7,933 nucleotides of DNA from Sporomusaceae bacterium. GTDB taxonomy: Bacteria; Bacillota; Negativicutes; DSM-13327. Made by a program: the position numbers and the translations under genes. Numbering within the stretch: the first letter of the stretch is position 1; each line of letters opens with the position of its first letter. The notes beneath the pieces were generated by a model. The model saw only the letters and a program-made list of their open reading frames with translations, ran no database searches and was not told the origin of the DNA. This document shows, piece by piece, positions 1 through 6,690 of the stretch. Location of the stretch: assembly GCA_027492445.1 (NCBI GenBank), contig JAPUES010000079.1, forward strand, positions 13,932 through 21,864, in the 5' to 3' direction.

Positions 1-77
1 CGAGAGGACTTGAACCTCCACGAAGTTGCCCTCACTAGAACCTGAATCTAGCGCGTCTGCCGTTCCGCCACGACCGC
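1..77 (-). tRNA. tRNA-Leu, anticodon CAG (3' end cut by window edge)
   Basis: Read on the minus strand this folds as a class II tRNA. The 5' acceptor strand GCGGTCG lies at 77-71. A D-arm follows with stem GCG/CGC. The anticodon stem-loop at 51-35 has arms CTAGA/TCTAG around the loop TTCAGGT, giving anticodon CAG (plus-strand 44-42), which reads the leucine codon CUG. The long variable arm forms a 4-bp stem, GAGG/CTTC with one G-U pair, capped by GCAA; such an arm is typical of Leu, Ser and bacterial Tyr tRNAs. The T-arm GGAGG-TTCAAGT-CCTCT is complete. Only two bases (CG) of the 3' acceptor strand are inside the window; the expected remainder (ACCGC, discriminator, CCA) lies beyond base 1. 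It has its own promoter and may head a tRNA cluster further left. Confidence 0.95.
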
Positions 78-96
78 AACATCACTATTTCTCGAC

Positions 97-114
97 GACA
101 TCATTAATGATATC
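97..114. repeat. 18-bp near-palindrome over the tRNA promoter -10 box
   Basis: GACATCATTAATGATATC is self-complementary except for one symmetric pair of positions (C99 against A112). Its core TCATTAATGA (101-110) is a perfect 10-bp palindrome. It covers the tRNA-Leu -10 box and the likely transcription start. The position would suit an operator or a supercoiling-sensitive start region, but AT-rich palindromes of this size also arise by chance and no regulator is encoded nearby. Confidence 0.35.
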
Positions 115-135
115 ACAATAGCTAACTACTGTCAA
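107..135 (-). promoter_or_regulatory. Sigma-A-type promoter of the tRNA-Leu gene
   Basis: On the minus strand a perfect -35 box TTGACA (135-130) is followed by a 17-bp spacer and the -10 box TATCAT (112-107), one mismatch from consensus. TGA directly precedes the -10 box, giving an extended -10 (TGn). Transcription would begin near base 100, leaving a leader of roughly 22 nt before the tRNA, to be removed by RNase P. The -35 box begins two bases past the stop codon of the peptide-binding lipoprotein gene, so the tRNA has an independent strong promoter. I see no intrinsic terminator between that stop codon and the tRNA, so some read-through from the upstream operon is likely. Confidence 0.75.
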
Positions 136-137
136 TC

Positions 138-1805
138 CTATTTATCCATAACTCCCCATTGCCATGCATTCCATAGGTTACCTGTTGGAGTAGCATTCGC
201 TTGGTAGTTTACGACTGTATTTTTAACGGCATCAATATTGCTACGATAATAAAGAGGTATGACTGGATACTCTCGCAAAATGATATCTTGGATTCGAAAG
301 TATATTTGCTTGCGTCCTTCAATATCAACAAGACGTACACCTTGTTCTGTTAGTAAATCAACCTCTGCATTACGCCACCCCGCATAGTTTTGCCCTGTAA
401 AGCCATTAGTAGCACTAGGAATCATCTTAGAATGCCAAAGCTCCACATTACTCGGGTCAACTCCACCTACCCATGCATACATAGCCATCTCAAATCCGCG
501 TTTTTTTAAGGTCTCACTAAAGAATACTTTGGCATCCCTCGGTCGAAGTTCCACTAAAATACCCACTTCTTTTAATTGTTGGGCTATTACACTGGCAACG
601 GTTTCCCTATATTTATTTCCAGTAGGAAAAGCTAAAGAAAAGGCTAATTTTCTGCCATTTTTTACAAAAACTCCTCCCTCACCTAGTTTCCATCCTGCCT
701 GTACTAATAAATTGCGCGCCGCATTTATATCACGTACCTCTGGCTTAATTGCTGGATTATAAGCCCACGATAAGGGGGATTGATCTCCTGTAGCAAGGCT
801 TGCTGCATTCTTAAGCACATTCGTAATAATAGACTGTTTGTCTATTCCTAAGGCAATAGCTTGCCGCACACGCACATCTTGAAACAAGGAATTATCTAAA
901 TTAAAATCAAGATGTTCCCAAATCATACTTGGTGTAATAACAGCCTTTATACCATCAATATCTTTTATTTGATCAAGTTGGGCAAAGGCCATATTGCTCA
1001 CAATATCAACTTCACCAGCCTTTAGTTGAATGAGCATAATATTAGTATCTGGTATTACCTTATAAATGATTTTATCTAGCTTTGGCTTACCACGATGATA
1101 AGCAGTATTGGCTTCCACTACCACATTTTCCGCAAGCATCCATTCTTTAAATTTAAAAGGTCCAGTACCAATCGGCGAGCGATTAAAAGCCGCTTTATTG
1201 ATATCACTTACATTTTGCAATACATGCTTAGGTAAAATAGTGTTAAATAAGAGTAAATGACTGGCATAATATTCTTTAAATCTTACAATAACCGTATATT
1301 GATCTGGTGTATCAATTGTTTTAATCTTATCATAGCCTTCTCTGGACATTACATTTACTTTGGGATTCATGATGGTCTGCCAAGTAAATTTTACATCCTC
1401 TGCGCTGAAAGGACTACCGTCATGCCAAGTAACACCAGAACGAAGTTTATAGGTGATCGTCAAACCATCAAGGCTAATACCGCCATTTTGCAAGGTAGGA
1501 ACATCCACTGCCAAATCTGGCACCCATTGCCCTTTTTCATCCGTCGCGACTAAACCGCTGAAAATAAGACTCCCGACTTCAGCAGTTGCTAGCAAATCCG
1601 ATAATAATGGATTTAAAGTATCAGGTTCTTGCAGACTGCCATATACCAACTGTCCCCCTTGTTTCATTTCACGTTTAATAGGATTTGGTATGTTTTTAGT
1701 GTTGCAACCACTTACGCTCATCATTGTCATCACTAATAAACACCCGAAAACAATTAGTTTACACCCCAAAAAAGCGGGAATCTTTATTTTATGTTCAAGC
1801 TGCAA
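138..1805 (-). CDS. Peptide-binding lipoprotein, ABC transporter solute-binding family 5
   Basis: Predicted extracytoplasmic lipoprotein of 555 residues that delivers oligopeptides (or a related ligand) to an ABC permease. A lysine-containing N-terminus and hydrophobic stretch (about 17-29) lead to the lipobox VSGC, with the lipidated cysteine at residue 34. Family-5 (DppA/OppA-like) hallmarks follow: EPDTLNP (60-66), the signature region around LRSGVTWHDG and AEDVKF (121-140), PIGTGPFKFKEW (211-222), RVRQAIALGIDK (312-323) and YPVIPLYY near the end (513-520). Length is normal for the family. The start is TTG at 1805-1803, preceded by GAGGTGA with 9-nt spacing; no other start preserves the signal peptide. 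It is the last gene of the polA cluster, 14 bp after the lytic transglycosylase. No permease or ATPase genes lie in the window, so it is an orphan binding protein here. The ligand is unknown: di/oligopeptide, muropeptide or nickel are all possible within this family. Family assignment is firm, ligand is not. Confidence 0.93.
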   Translation of the reverse strand: MQLEHKIKIPAFLGCKLIVFGCLLVMTMMSVSGCNTKNIPNPIKREMKQGGQLVYGSLQEPDTLNPLLSDLLATAEVGSLIFSGLVATDEKGQWVPDLAVDVPTLQNGGISLDGLTITYKLRSGVTWHDGSPFSAEDVKFTWQTIMNPKVNVMSREGYDKIKTIDTPDQYTVIVRFKEYYASHLLLFNTILPKHVLQNVSDINKAAFNRSPIGTGPFKFKEWMLAENVVVEANTAYHRGKPKLDKIIYKVIPDTNIMLIQLKAGEVDIVSNMAFAQLDQIKDIDGIKAVITPSMIWEHLDFNLDNSLFQDVRVRQAIALGIDKQSIITNVLKNAASLATGDQSPLSWAYNPAIKPEVRDINAARNLLVQAGWKLGEGGVFVKNGRKLAFSLAFPTGNKYRETVASVIAQQLKEVGILVELRPRDAKVFFSETLKKRGFEMAMYAWVGGVDPSNVELWHSKMIPSATNGFTGQNYAGWRNAEVDLLTEQGVRLVDIEGRKQIYFRIQDIILREYPVIPLYYRSNIDAVKNTVVNYQANATPTGNLWNAWQWGVMDK

Positions 1806-1814
1806 AATAAACTT

Positions 1815-1821
1815 TCACCTC
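1815..1821 (-). promoter_or_regulatory. Shine-Dalgarno of the lipoprotein gene, overlapping the upstream stop codon
   Basis: GAGGTGA (1821-1815, minus strand) sits 9 nt before the TTG start at 1805. The TGA stop of the transglycosylase gene occupies 1822-1820, so its last two bases are the first two of this site. Ribosomes finishing the upstream frame terminate on top of the next ribosome-binding site, which favours translational coupling and supports the TTG start. Confidence 0.75.
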
Positions 1822-2389
1822 ACTTTCCATATAGCTCTTGGTAATGTTTTTTACTATATACTACTTTATTTACATATTCCCTAGTTTCCGGAAAGGGAAT
1901 TTTATCGACTTCATGAAAAGACATATTCCACTCATAGCGATTCATCCACTGCTTTACATTACCTCGTCCACCATTATAGGCAGCTAACATGAGAACTTCA
2001 TTCCCTTTAAATTCTTTTTTTAAGGAATCCAAATACCAGGTGCCCATACTAATGCTAATCTCAGGATTTTCCAAATCATTTAAAGTAAAACCTTCATAGT
2101 TCATTTGCTCCGCTACCCACGTTGCTGTTTCTGGCATCATCTGCATTAATCCTAAAGCACCTTTGGGCGAGCGTGCTGCCGTATGAAATTTACTTTCTGT
2201 CCTCATAACAGCAACAATGAGAAAAGGATCAATATCTTTTTCAAGGGCGCAATTATATACAATTTCCTGATAAGGGAAAGGATATACATATTTTTTTTGA
2301 AACCATTCTCCATTATAAATGCCATATCCACCTACGGCAATAACCAATACAAGACTTACCAGGACTCTCATCCGGGTTAAAATGTGCAA
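1820..2389 (-). CDS. Membrane-anchored lytic transglycosylase (SLT domain)
   Basis: Cleaves the MurNAc-GlcNAc bond of peptidoglycan, leaving 1,6-anhydroMurNAc ends. The 189-residue protein has one N-terminal hydrophobic segment (about 8-25) with no clear cleavage site or lipobox, so it is probably anchored with the enzyme outside. The rest is a single SLT domain: IVAVMRTESKF with the catalytic glutamate at residue 65, GALGLMQMMPETA (77-89), LAAYNGG (135-141) and FPETREYVNKV (166-176), all matching family 1 (Slt70-type) catalytic cores. It lacks the superhelical regions of Slt70 and any LysM or SPOR domain, so this is the minimal Firmicute form. The start is TTG at 2389, supported by GGAGTGA at 2402-2396; the internal ATG at residue 7 has no ribosome-binding site. 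It lies 34 bp after coaE and is apparently coupled to the lipoprotein gene that follows. Growth, flagellar assembly, sporulation or recycling roles cannot be separated from sequence. Confidence 0.93.
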   Translation of the reverse strand: MHILTRMRVLVSLVLVIAVGGYGIYNGEWFQKKYVYPFPYQEIVYNCALEKDIDPFLIVAVMRTESKFHTAARSPKGALGLMQMMPETATWVAEQMNYEGFTLNDLENPEISISMGTWYLDSLKKEFKGNEVLMLAAYNGGRGNVKQWMNRYEWNMSFHEVDKIPFPETREYVNKVVYSKKHYQELYGK

Positions 2390-2423
2390 AACAAATCACT
2401 CCGCATCCTTACTCTTTACAATT

Positions 2424-3020
2424 TTACCGTTGCCTGATTTTTGCCCAGGCCATTTCTACTTGTTCTCTTGTCTCTCCTAGGGCAGAATTATTATCAATAA
2501 GGACATCTGCCCTGCTAGCTTTTTCCTCTAAATTCATTTGGGAGGCAATTCGCGCCTTAGCCTGCTCACTCGTTAAATGATTGCGAGCGATTAGTCGTGC
2601 CACTTGAATTTCCGTTCTAACATATACCACCCATATTTCATTTACCTTCCCCTGCCACTCTGCCTCAAATAAGAGAGGCACATCTAATACGACAAGATTT
2701 ACACCTATTTCCTTAGCTTGACTAATAGTTTCCTGCACTTTGGCTGCTATAAAGGGATGAGTGATACTTTCTAACCACTGACGCTGCCCTTTATCGGCAA
2801 AAATTTTTTCACCCAGTAGCACACGATTGATGGTGCCATCTGCTAATAAAACACCTTTACCAAAATGAGCAACAATCCCATGCCAAGCCGGTTGATTAGG
2901 CCTAACAACATCCTTCGCTATATCATCAACATCAATAACATATGCTCCAAGTTCTGCCAGCATGGTACTCACCGTACTTTTCCCACTGGCAATACCACCT
3001 GTTAAGCCTATAATATACAT
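2424..3020 (-). CDS. coaE: Dephospho-CoA kinase
   Basis: Catalyses the last step of coenzyme A synthesis: ATP-dependent phosphorylation of the ribose 3'-OH of dephospho-CoA, in the cytosol. With the chosen start the protein has 198 residues, the usual size. It opens with MYIIGLTGG and a Walker A loop GGIASGKS (8-15). The conserved acidic stretch DVDD (30-33) includes the likely catalytic base. THPF (87-90), LDVPLLFE (112-119) and the lid region with RLIARN (142-147) and LTSEQAKARIASQM (149-162) follow, then ADVLIDNN (171-178). A longer frame exists to an ATG at 3038, but its first codons are themselves a strong Shine-Dalgarno (GGGAGG, 6 nt before the ATG at 3020), and CoaE proteins normally begin just before the IGLTGG strand. 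It sits 39 bp after mutM and 34 bp before the transglycosylase gene. Confidence 0.96.
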   Translation of the reverse strand: MYIIGLTGGIASGKSTVSTMLAELGAYVIDVDDIAKDVVRPNQPAWHGIVAHFGKGVLLADGTINRVLLGEKIFADKGQRQWLESITHPFIAAKVQETISQAKEIGVNLVVLDVPLLFEAEWQGKVNEIWVVYVRTEIQVARLIARNHLTSEQAKARIASQMNLEEKASRADVLIDNNSALGETREQVEMAWAKIRQR

Positions 3021-3026
3021 CTTATT

Positions 3027-3032
3027 CCTCCC
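3027..3032 (-). promoter_or_regulatory. Shine-Dalgarno that fixes the coaE start
   Basis: GGGAGG (3032-3027, minus strand) lies 6 nt (AATAAG) before the ATG at 3020-3018. It would be coding sequence if the ATG at 3038 were used, so it argues for the 198-residue CoaE. Confidence 0.75.
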
Positions 3033-3059
3033 ACCCATGAGGCAAAACCTACTGTTATA

Positions 3060-3884
3060 CTATTTTTGACACTCCGCACAAAAATGCGTACCACGACCAG
3101 CAACTGTTTTCCAAACAATGGCTTTCCCACACAGAAAACATGGAGCAGATTTACGTCCGTATACAGTAAGATGGTGCTGATGACTACCACTCTTACCCCC
3201 ACCATCACGATAATCCCGGAAAGTCGTACCACCATGTGCAATACCATCTTCGATGACTTTATTAATCGCATTAAAAAGTTTTAATGCTTCATCGGCAACC
3301 AAACTACTAGCAATTCGTTCGGGGTGAATGCTGGCAATGGACATACTTTCATCTACATAAATATTACCTAGTCCACCTATATATTTTTGATTCAAAAGCA
3401 CAGCTTTAATATTGCCATGACGTTTTTTTAACATTTCCGCAAAGTACTGCAACGAGAATTCTTCAGATAACGGTTCTGGCCCCATATTTACCAACCCCGA
3501 AATGCGCCATAATTCCTCCGAGGGCAAAAGGTATAACGTTCCTAATGTACGCGTATCTGCGTATAACAACTGGTCTCCATTATCTAAGGTAAAGATAATG
3601 CGAGTAAACTTATCCATTTCCATCCCCTGGGTTATATAACTTAGACGCCCCGTCATCCGAAGATGAACTACCATAAGTTGATTATTATCTAAATGAAATA
3701 ATAAATATTTACCCCGTCTTGTTAAATCTATTATTTTTTTTCCCGTAAGAACGGCTTGAAATTCACCGGCAGAAGGCCACTTCACTAACCTAGATAATAA
3801 AAATTCTACTTCCTTGATGGTGCGTCCTCCTATTTTATGAATAAGAGAACGTTTAATCGTTTCCACTTCTGGCATTTCCGGCAT
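3060..3884 (-). CDS. mutM: Formamidopyrimidine/8-oxoguanine DNA glycosylase (Fpg)
   Basis: Bifunctional base-excision repair enzyme that removes 8-oxoguanine and formamidopyrimidines and cuts the abasic site by beta/delta elimination. It has 274 residues, full length. The N-terminus MPEMPEVETIKRSL carries catalytic Pro2 (the Schiff-base nucleophile) and Glu3. Lys59 sits in the conserved RRGKYLL. The void-filling segment has Met77 (HLRMTGR) and Arg112 (ADTRTLG). The H2TH region contains YIGGLGNIYVDE (168-179) with Asn174. The C-terminal zinc finger has Cys249/Cys252 and Cys269/Cys272 around GRGTHFC, with the conserved Arg264. The position usually held by Phe in the Met-Arg-Phe intercalating triad is Leu114. 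The start ATG at 3884 follows AGGAGG (3896-3891) by 6 nt. It lies 25 bp after polA and 39 bp before coaE, a repair-gene adjacency common in Firmicutes. All catalytic residues are present, so activity is expected. Confidence 0.97.
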   Translation of the reverse strand: MPEMPEVETIKRSLIHKIGGRTIKEVEFLLSRLVKWPSAGEFQAVLTGKKIIDLTRRGKYLLFHLDNNQLMVVHLRMTGRLSYITQGMEMDKFTRIIFTLDNGDQLLYADTRTLGTLYLLPSEELWRISGLVNMGPEPLSEEFSLQYFAEMLKKRHGNIKAVLLNQKYIGGLGNIYVDESMSIASIHPERIASSLVADEALKLFNAINKVIEDGIAHGGTTFRDYRDGGGKSGSHQHHLTVYGRKSAPCFLCGKAIVWKTVAGRGTHFCAECQK

Positions 3885-3909
3885 AATAGTCCTCCTGGTT
3901 TTAACACTA

Positions 3910-6534
3910 CTACTTAGCAGCAGCCCAATTTTTGCCGATATTGATATCTACGACTAAAGGTACTTGTAATGTTACACTTTGCTGCATAGCCTCTTTTACT
4001 ATCTTTTGAACTTGCTCAACTTCTGCTTTTATCACTTCTAGTATTAGCTCATCATGTACCTGTAATAATATGCGGCTATGTAGGTTTTCCCTTTGCAAAG
4101 CCTTATGTACATCAATCATTGCTTTTTTTATGATATCAGCTGCCGTTCCTTGAATCGGGGTATTCATTGCCGTCCGTTCAGCAAAAGAACGTTGATTAAA
4201 ATTACTGCTATTAATATCGGGTAAATACCGCCTTCGGCCAAACAAAGTAGTAACATAACCTTGCAAGTGGGCCTCTTTAACCACCCGATCTATAAACTCT
4301 TTTACCCCTTGGTATTTAATAAAATAATTCGTAATATACTGCCCTGCTTCGGAGCGGCTAACACCAATATCCCTAGATAAACCATAATCGCTAATACCAT
4401 ACACAATCCCAAAATTAACAGCCTTCGCCCGTGAACGTAGCTCCGATGTCACTTCTGACATGGGAACATCAAAAACCTCTGCCGCAGTGCGTGTATGGAC
4501 ATCTTGCTCCTTCCTAAAGGACTCCAGTAAATTTTTATCCTTGGACATATCCGCTAATATTCTTAGCTCAATCTGAGAATAGTCGGCGGACATGAGATAA
4601 TCATACCCCTCACCTGGAACAAATAGCTGGCGAATTTTCCGTCCTGCTTCCGTACGGATTGGTATATTTTGCAGATTAGGTTCCGAGCTACTCAGCCGCC
4701 CTGTTGCAGTAACCATTTGATTAAACGTCGTATGAATACGCCCTGAATCATGAGAAATCAAAGCTGACAAACCATCTAAATAGGTTGACTTTAACTTCGT
4801 CAACATACGATATTCTAAAAGCTTATCAATGACAGCATGCTGTCCCATTAATTTTTCTAGTACTTCTGCATCCGTAGAATAGCCGGTTTTTGTTTTCTTG
4901 TAAACAGGGAGATTTAATTTTTCAAATAAGATAACACCTAGTTGTTTAGGCGAATTTACATTAAATTCTTCTCCGGCAGACTGGTATATTTCTTTAAGCA
5001 AGCATTCAATCTTAGCACCAAGCTCAGCGGACATCTCCTTTAAATAAGCAACATCCACTTGAATCCCATAGTTTTCTATATCGGCTAATACTTCCACTAA
5101 TGGAAGTTCTACTTCATAGTATAATTTTTCAAGTTCATTATTTACTAGCCCCTGTTGTAGTGCAGGGTAAATTTCATAAATAGCAGCAACAGCCCATACA
5201 GCATAAACAGGTTCATTAACTATTTTTTCGAGTTGCTCTGGACTAGACTTTTGTGCATATTGTTCTCTTAATTTAGTAAGGGAATAATCATTCATCGTAG
5301 GTTCTAATAAATAAGCCGCTAATAAGCTGTCAAATACTAAGCCTTGTAAGGTAATTCCCATATTCTTAACAGCACTATACACTTGTTTTGCATCATGAGT
5401 TACTTTGATAATTCTTTTATCAGCCAGCAAAGCTAGTATCTCATTCCAGCCATGAGCTTCCGCTGTAATGTATATTGGTTTTTCCGCCAGTAGAAAGGCC
5501 ACTCCTACCATACTGTTTTGGGGTATTTTCCCATTAAAAATTGCATAAAAGTTTAGAATACCCTCCTGCCGGATTTGGTTAACAGCAAGAAGTACTTGAT
5601 CCAGTCCATGTAGCATAGTAACTGTAGGTAGTAGAATTTCTTCAATCAATTCCTCTGTTTTATTTCCTGGAAATATATTACTTATTTTGGTCAGCAAACT
5701 TTTAAATTCAAATTGAGTGCACAGTTCCTTGACCTTTTCTCCACTCGGATGAAATTCAAAACTTTCCGTTACAAACTCAATGGGCATATCACAAACTATT
5801 GTAGCTAGCTTCTTAGATAATAAAGCAATTTCCTTATTATTCCGCAGGTTTTCCTGCATTTTCTTCCCTGGTACCTGATCAATATTTTCTAGTAGGGTTT
5901 CAATATTGCCATATTGTGCAATCAGTTTTGTGGCTGTCTTTTCTCCAATCCCAGGAACACCAGGTATATTATCAGAAGCGTCGCCAATGAGTCCTTTTAA
6001 ATCAATCTGTTGCCCAGGAGTAACTCCATATTTTTCTTGAAAAGCTTGGGCATCATATACATCCATCTCAGAAATGCCCTTTTTTGTCAGCATTACTTGT
6101 ACTTGAGGTGAAATCAGCTGCAAAGCATCCCGATCACCTGTAACAATAATAACTTCATAGCCTAATTGGCCTCCTTGCACCGATAGAGTGCCAATAATAT
6201 CATCCGCTTCATAACCAGCTTCTTCTATCATCCTAATGCCTAAAGCCTCTAGCATTTCCTTCACTAGAGGAAACTGCGCTGACAATTCTCCCGGTGTAGG
6301 CTTTCGATGGGCTTTGTATTCTGCATATACCTCGTTGCGAAAAGTAATTTTGCCTTTATCAAAGGCAACCACTACTAAATCAGGCTTTAGTTCGCCTAAT
6401 AATTTTACCATCATCGTTGTAAAACCGTATACAGCATTCGTATATAATCCATTCGCAGTAGTAAGAAGGGGCAATGCATAAAAAGCCCTATGTACTAAGC
6501 TGCTGCCATCAACAATTATAAACCTACGGGGCAT
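3910..6534 (-). CDS. polA: DNA polymerase I (family A)
   Basis: Fills gaps in excision repair and removes and replaces RNA primers of Okazaki fragments. The product has 874 residues with three regions. The 5' nuclease (about 1-290) has the metal-binding acids Asp9, Asp59, YEADD (108-112), TGDRD (132-136) and DASDN (185-189), then the helix-hairpin-helix GVPGIGEKTA. The central 3'-5' exonuclease fold (about 300-465) looks inactive: the DxE of motif I is replaced by FYAIFNG, motif III lacks its Tyr/Asp pair, and only the motif II Asp in FDSLL remains. The polymerase domain has motif A DYSQIELR (651-658; Asp651, Glu656), motif B RAKAVNFGIVYG (702-713; Lys704, Phe708, Tyr712) and motif C VHDE (826-829). 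Phe708 implies normal discrimination against dideoxynucleotides. The ATG at 6534 fits the family N-terminus and follows AGGTGG with 4-nt spacing; an in-frame TTG at 6552 would add six residues. It heads the five-gene cluster. Confidence 0.97.
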   Translation of the reverse strand: MPRRFIIVDGSSLVHRAFYALPLLTTANGLYTNAVYGFTTMMVKLLGELKPDLVVVAFDKGKITFRNEVYAEYKAHRKPTPGELSAQFPLVKEMLEALGIRMIEEAGYEADDIIGTLSVQGGQLGYEVIIVTGDRDALQLISPQVQVMLTKKGISEMDVYDAQAFQEKYGVTPGQQIDLKGLIGDASDNIPGVPGIGEKTATKLIAQYGNIETLLENIDQVPGKKMQENLRNNKEIALLSKKLATIVCDMPIEFVTESFEFHPSGEKVKELCTQFEFKSLLTKISNIFPGNKTEELIEEILLPTVTMLHGLDQVLLAVNQIRQEGILNFYAIFNGKIPQNSMVGVAFLLAEKPIYITAEAHGWNEILALLADKRIIKVTHDAKQVYSAVKNMGITLQGLVFDSLLAAYLLEPTMNDYSLTKLREQYAQKSSPEQLEKIVNEPVYAVWAVAAIYEIYPALQQGLVNNELEKLYYEVELPLVEVLADIENYGIQVDVAYLKEMSAELGAKIECLLKEIYQSAGEEFNVNSPKQLGVILFEKLNLPVYKKTKTGYSTDAEVLEKLMGQHAVIDKLLEYRMLTKLKSTYLDGLSALISHDSGRIHTTFNQMVTATGRLSSSEPNLQNIPIRTEAGRKIRQLFVPGEGYDYLMSADYSQIELRILADMSKDKNLLESFRKEQDVHTRTAAEVFDVPMSEVTSELRSRAKAVNFGIVYGISDYGLSRDIGVSRSEAGQYITNYFIKYQGVKEFIDRVVKEAHLQGYVTTLFGRRRYLPDINSSNFNQRSFAERTAMNTPIQGTAADIIKKAMIDVHKALQRENLHSRILLQVHDELILEVIKAEVEQVQKIVKEAMQQSVTLQVPLVVDINIGKNWAAAK

Positions 6535-6603
6535 GCGCCCACCTACCTTCAAAATATATTTTACCTATCTAGGTTCTTTAATGTTTCCATTTTTATACGC
6601 CTT

Positions 6604-6609
6604 ATTATA
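6604..6609 (-). promoter_or_regulatory. Candidate -10 box for the polA operon
   Basis: A perfect TATAAT (6609-6604, minus strand) lies 69 bp upstream of the polA ATG. No good -35 box is found 16-18 bp away; the nearest -35-like hexamer, TCGACA (6628-6623), leaves only a 13-bp spacer. A second possibility lies in the inverted repeat just upstream: TTGTTA (6661-6656), a 16-bp spacer and TATAAA (6639-6634). The gap is so AT-rich that -10-like hexamers are expected by chance, so the exact promoter is uncertain. Confidence 0.3.
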
Positions 6610-6630
6610 TTTTGCTATAAAATGTCGAAT

Positions 6631-6670
6631 TCCTTTATATTGTTATATTTTTTTATAACAATATAAAGGA
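6631..6670. repeat. Perfect 17-bp inverted repeat with 6-nt loop between ldt and polA
   Basis: TCCTTTATATTGTTATA (6631-6647) is exactly complementary to 6654-6670, separated by six T. It starts 20 bp after the L,D-transpeptidase stop codon. In the transcript the stem would be almost all A-U, capped by A6. It is not a classic intrinsic terminator: the minus-strand sequence after the stem (ATTCGACATTTTATAG) has no immediate U-tract, and on the plus strand the following bases are TCTCTCATGA. Possible roles are a 3'-end hairpin or weak terminator for the transpeptidase mRNA, a cruciform, or an operator for polA. The remaining bases of this 156-bp gap hold only the weak promoter candidates. Confidence 0.7.
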
Positions 6671-6690
6671 TCTCTCATGAACAATATAGC

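Noticed and set aside
1453..1884. Open frame of 143 codons on the plus strand
   Set aside because: It lies antisense to the lipoprotein gene and the end of the transglycosylase gene, has no recognisable domain and no convincing ribosome-binding context. The minus-strand genes explain the region.
3008..3271. Minus-strand open frame of 87 codons overlapping the 3' end of mutM
   Set aside because: It overlaps the mutM zinc-finger coding region in another frame and has low-complexity V/I-rich content with no family match. It is a shadow of mutM.
6535..6552. TTG start for polA at 6552, giving 880 residues
   Set aside because: The six extra residues are encoded by the purine-rich stretch that acts as Shine-Dalgarno for the ATG at 6534, and PolA proteins normally begin only a few residues before the VDG strand.
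6604..6628. TCGACA plus TATAAT as a complete polA promoter
   Set aside because: The spacer is only 13 bp, too short for a normal sigma-A promoter, so only the -10 hexamer is listed and with low confidence.
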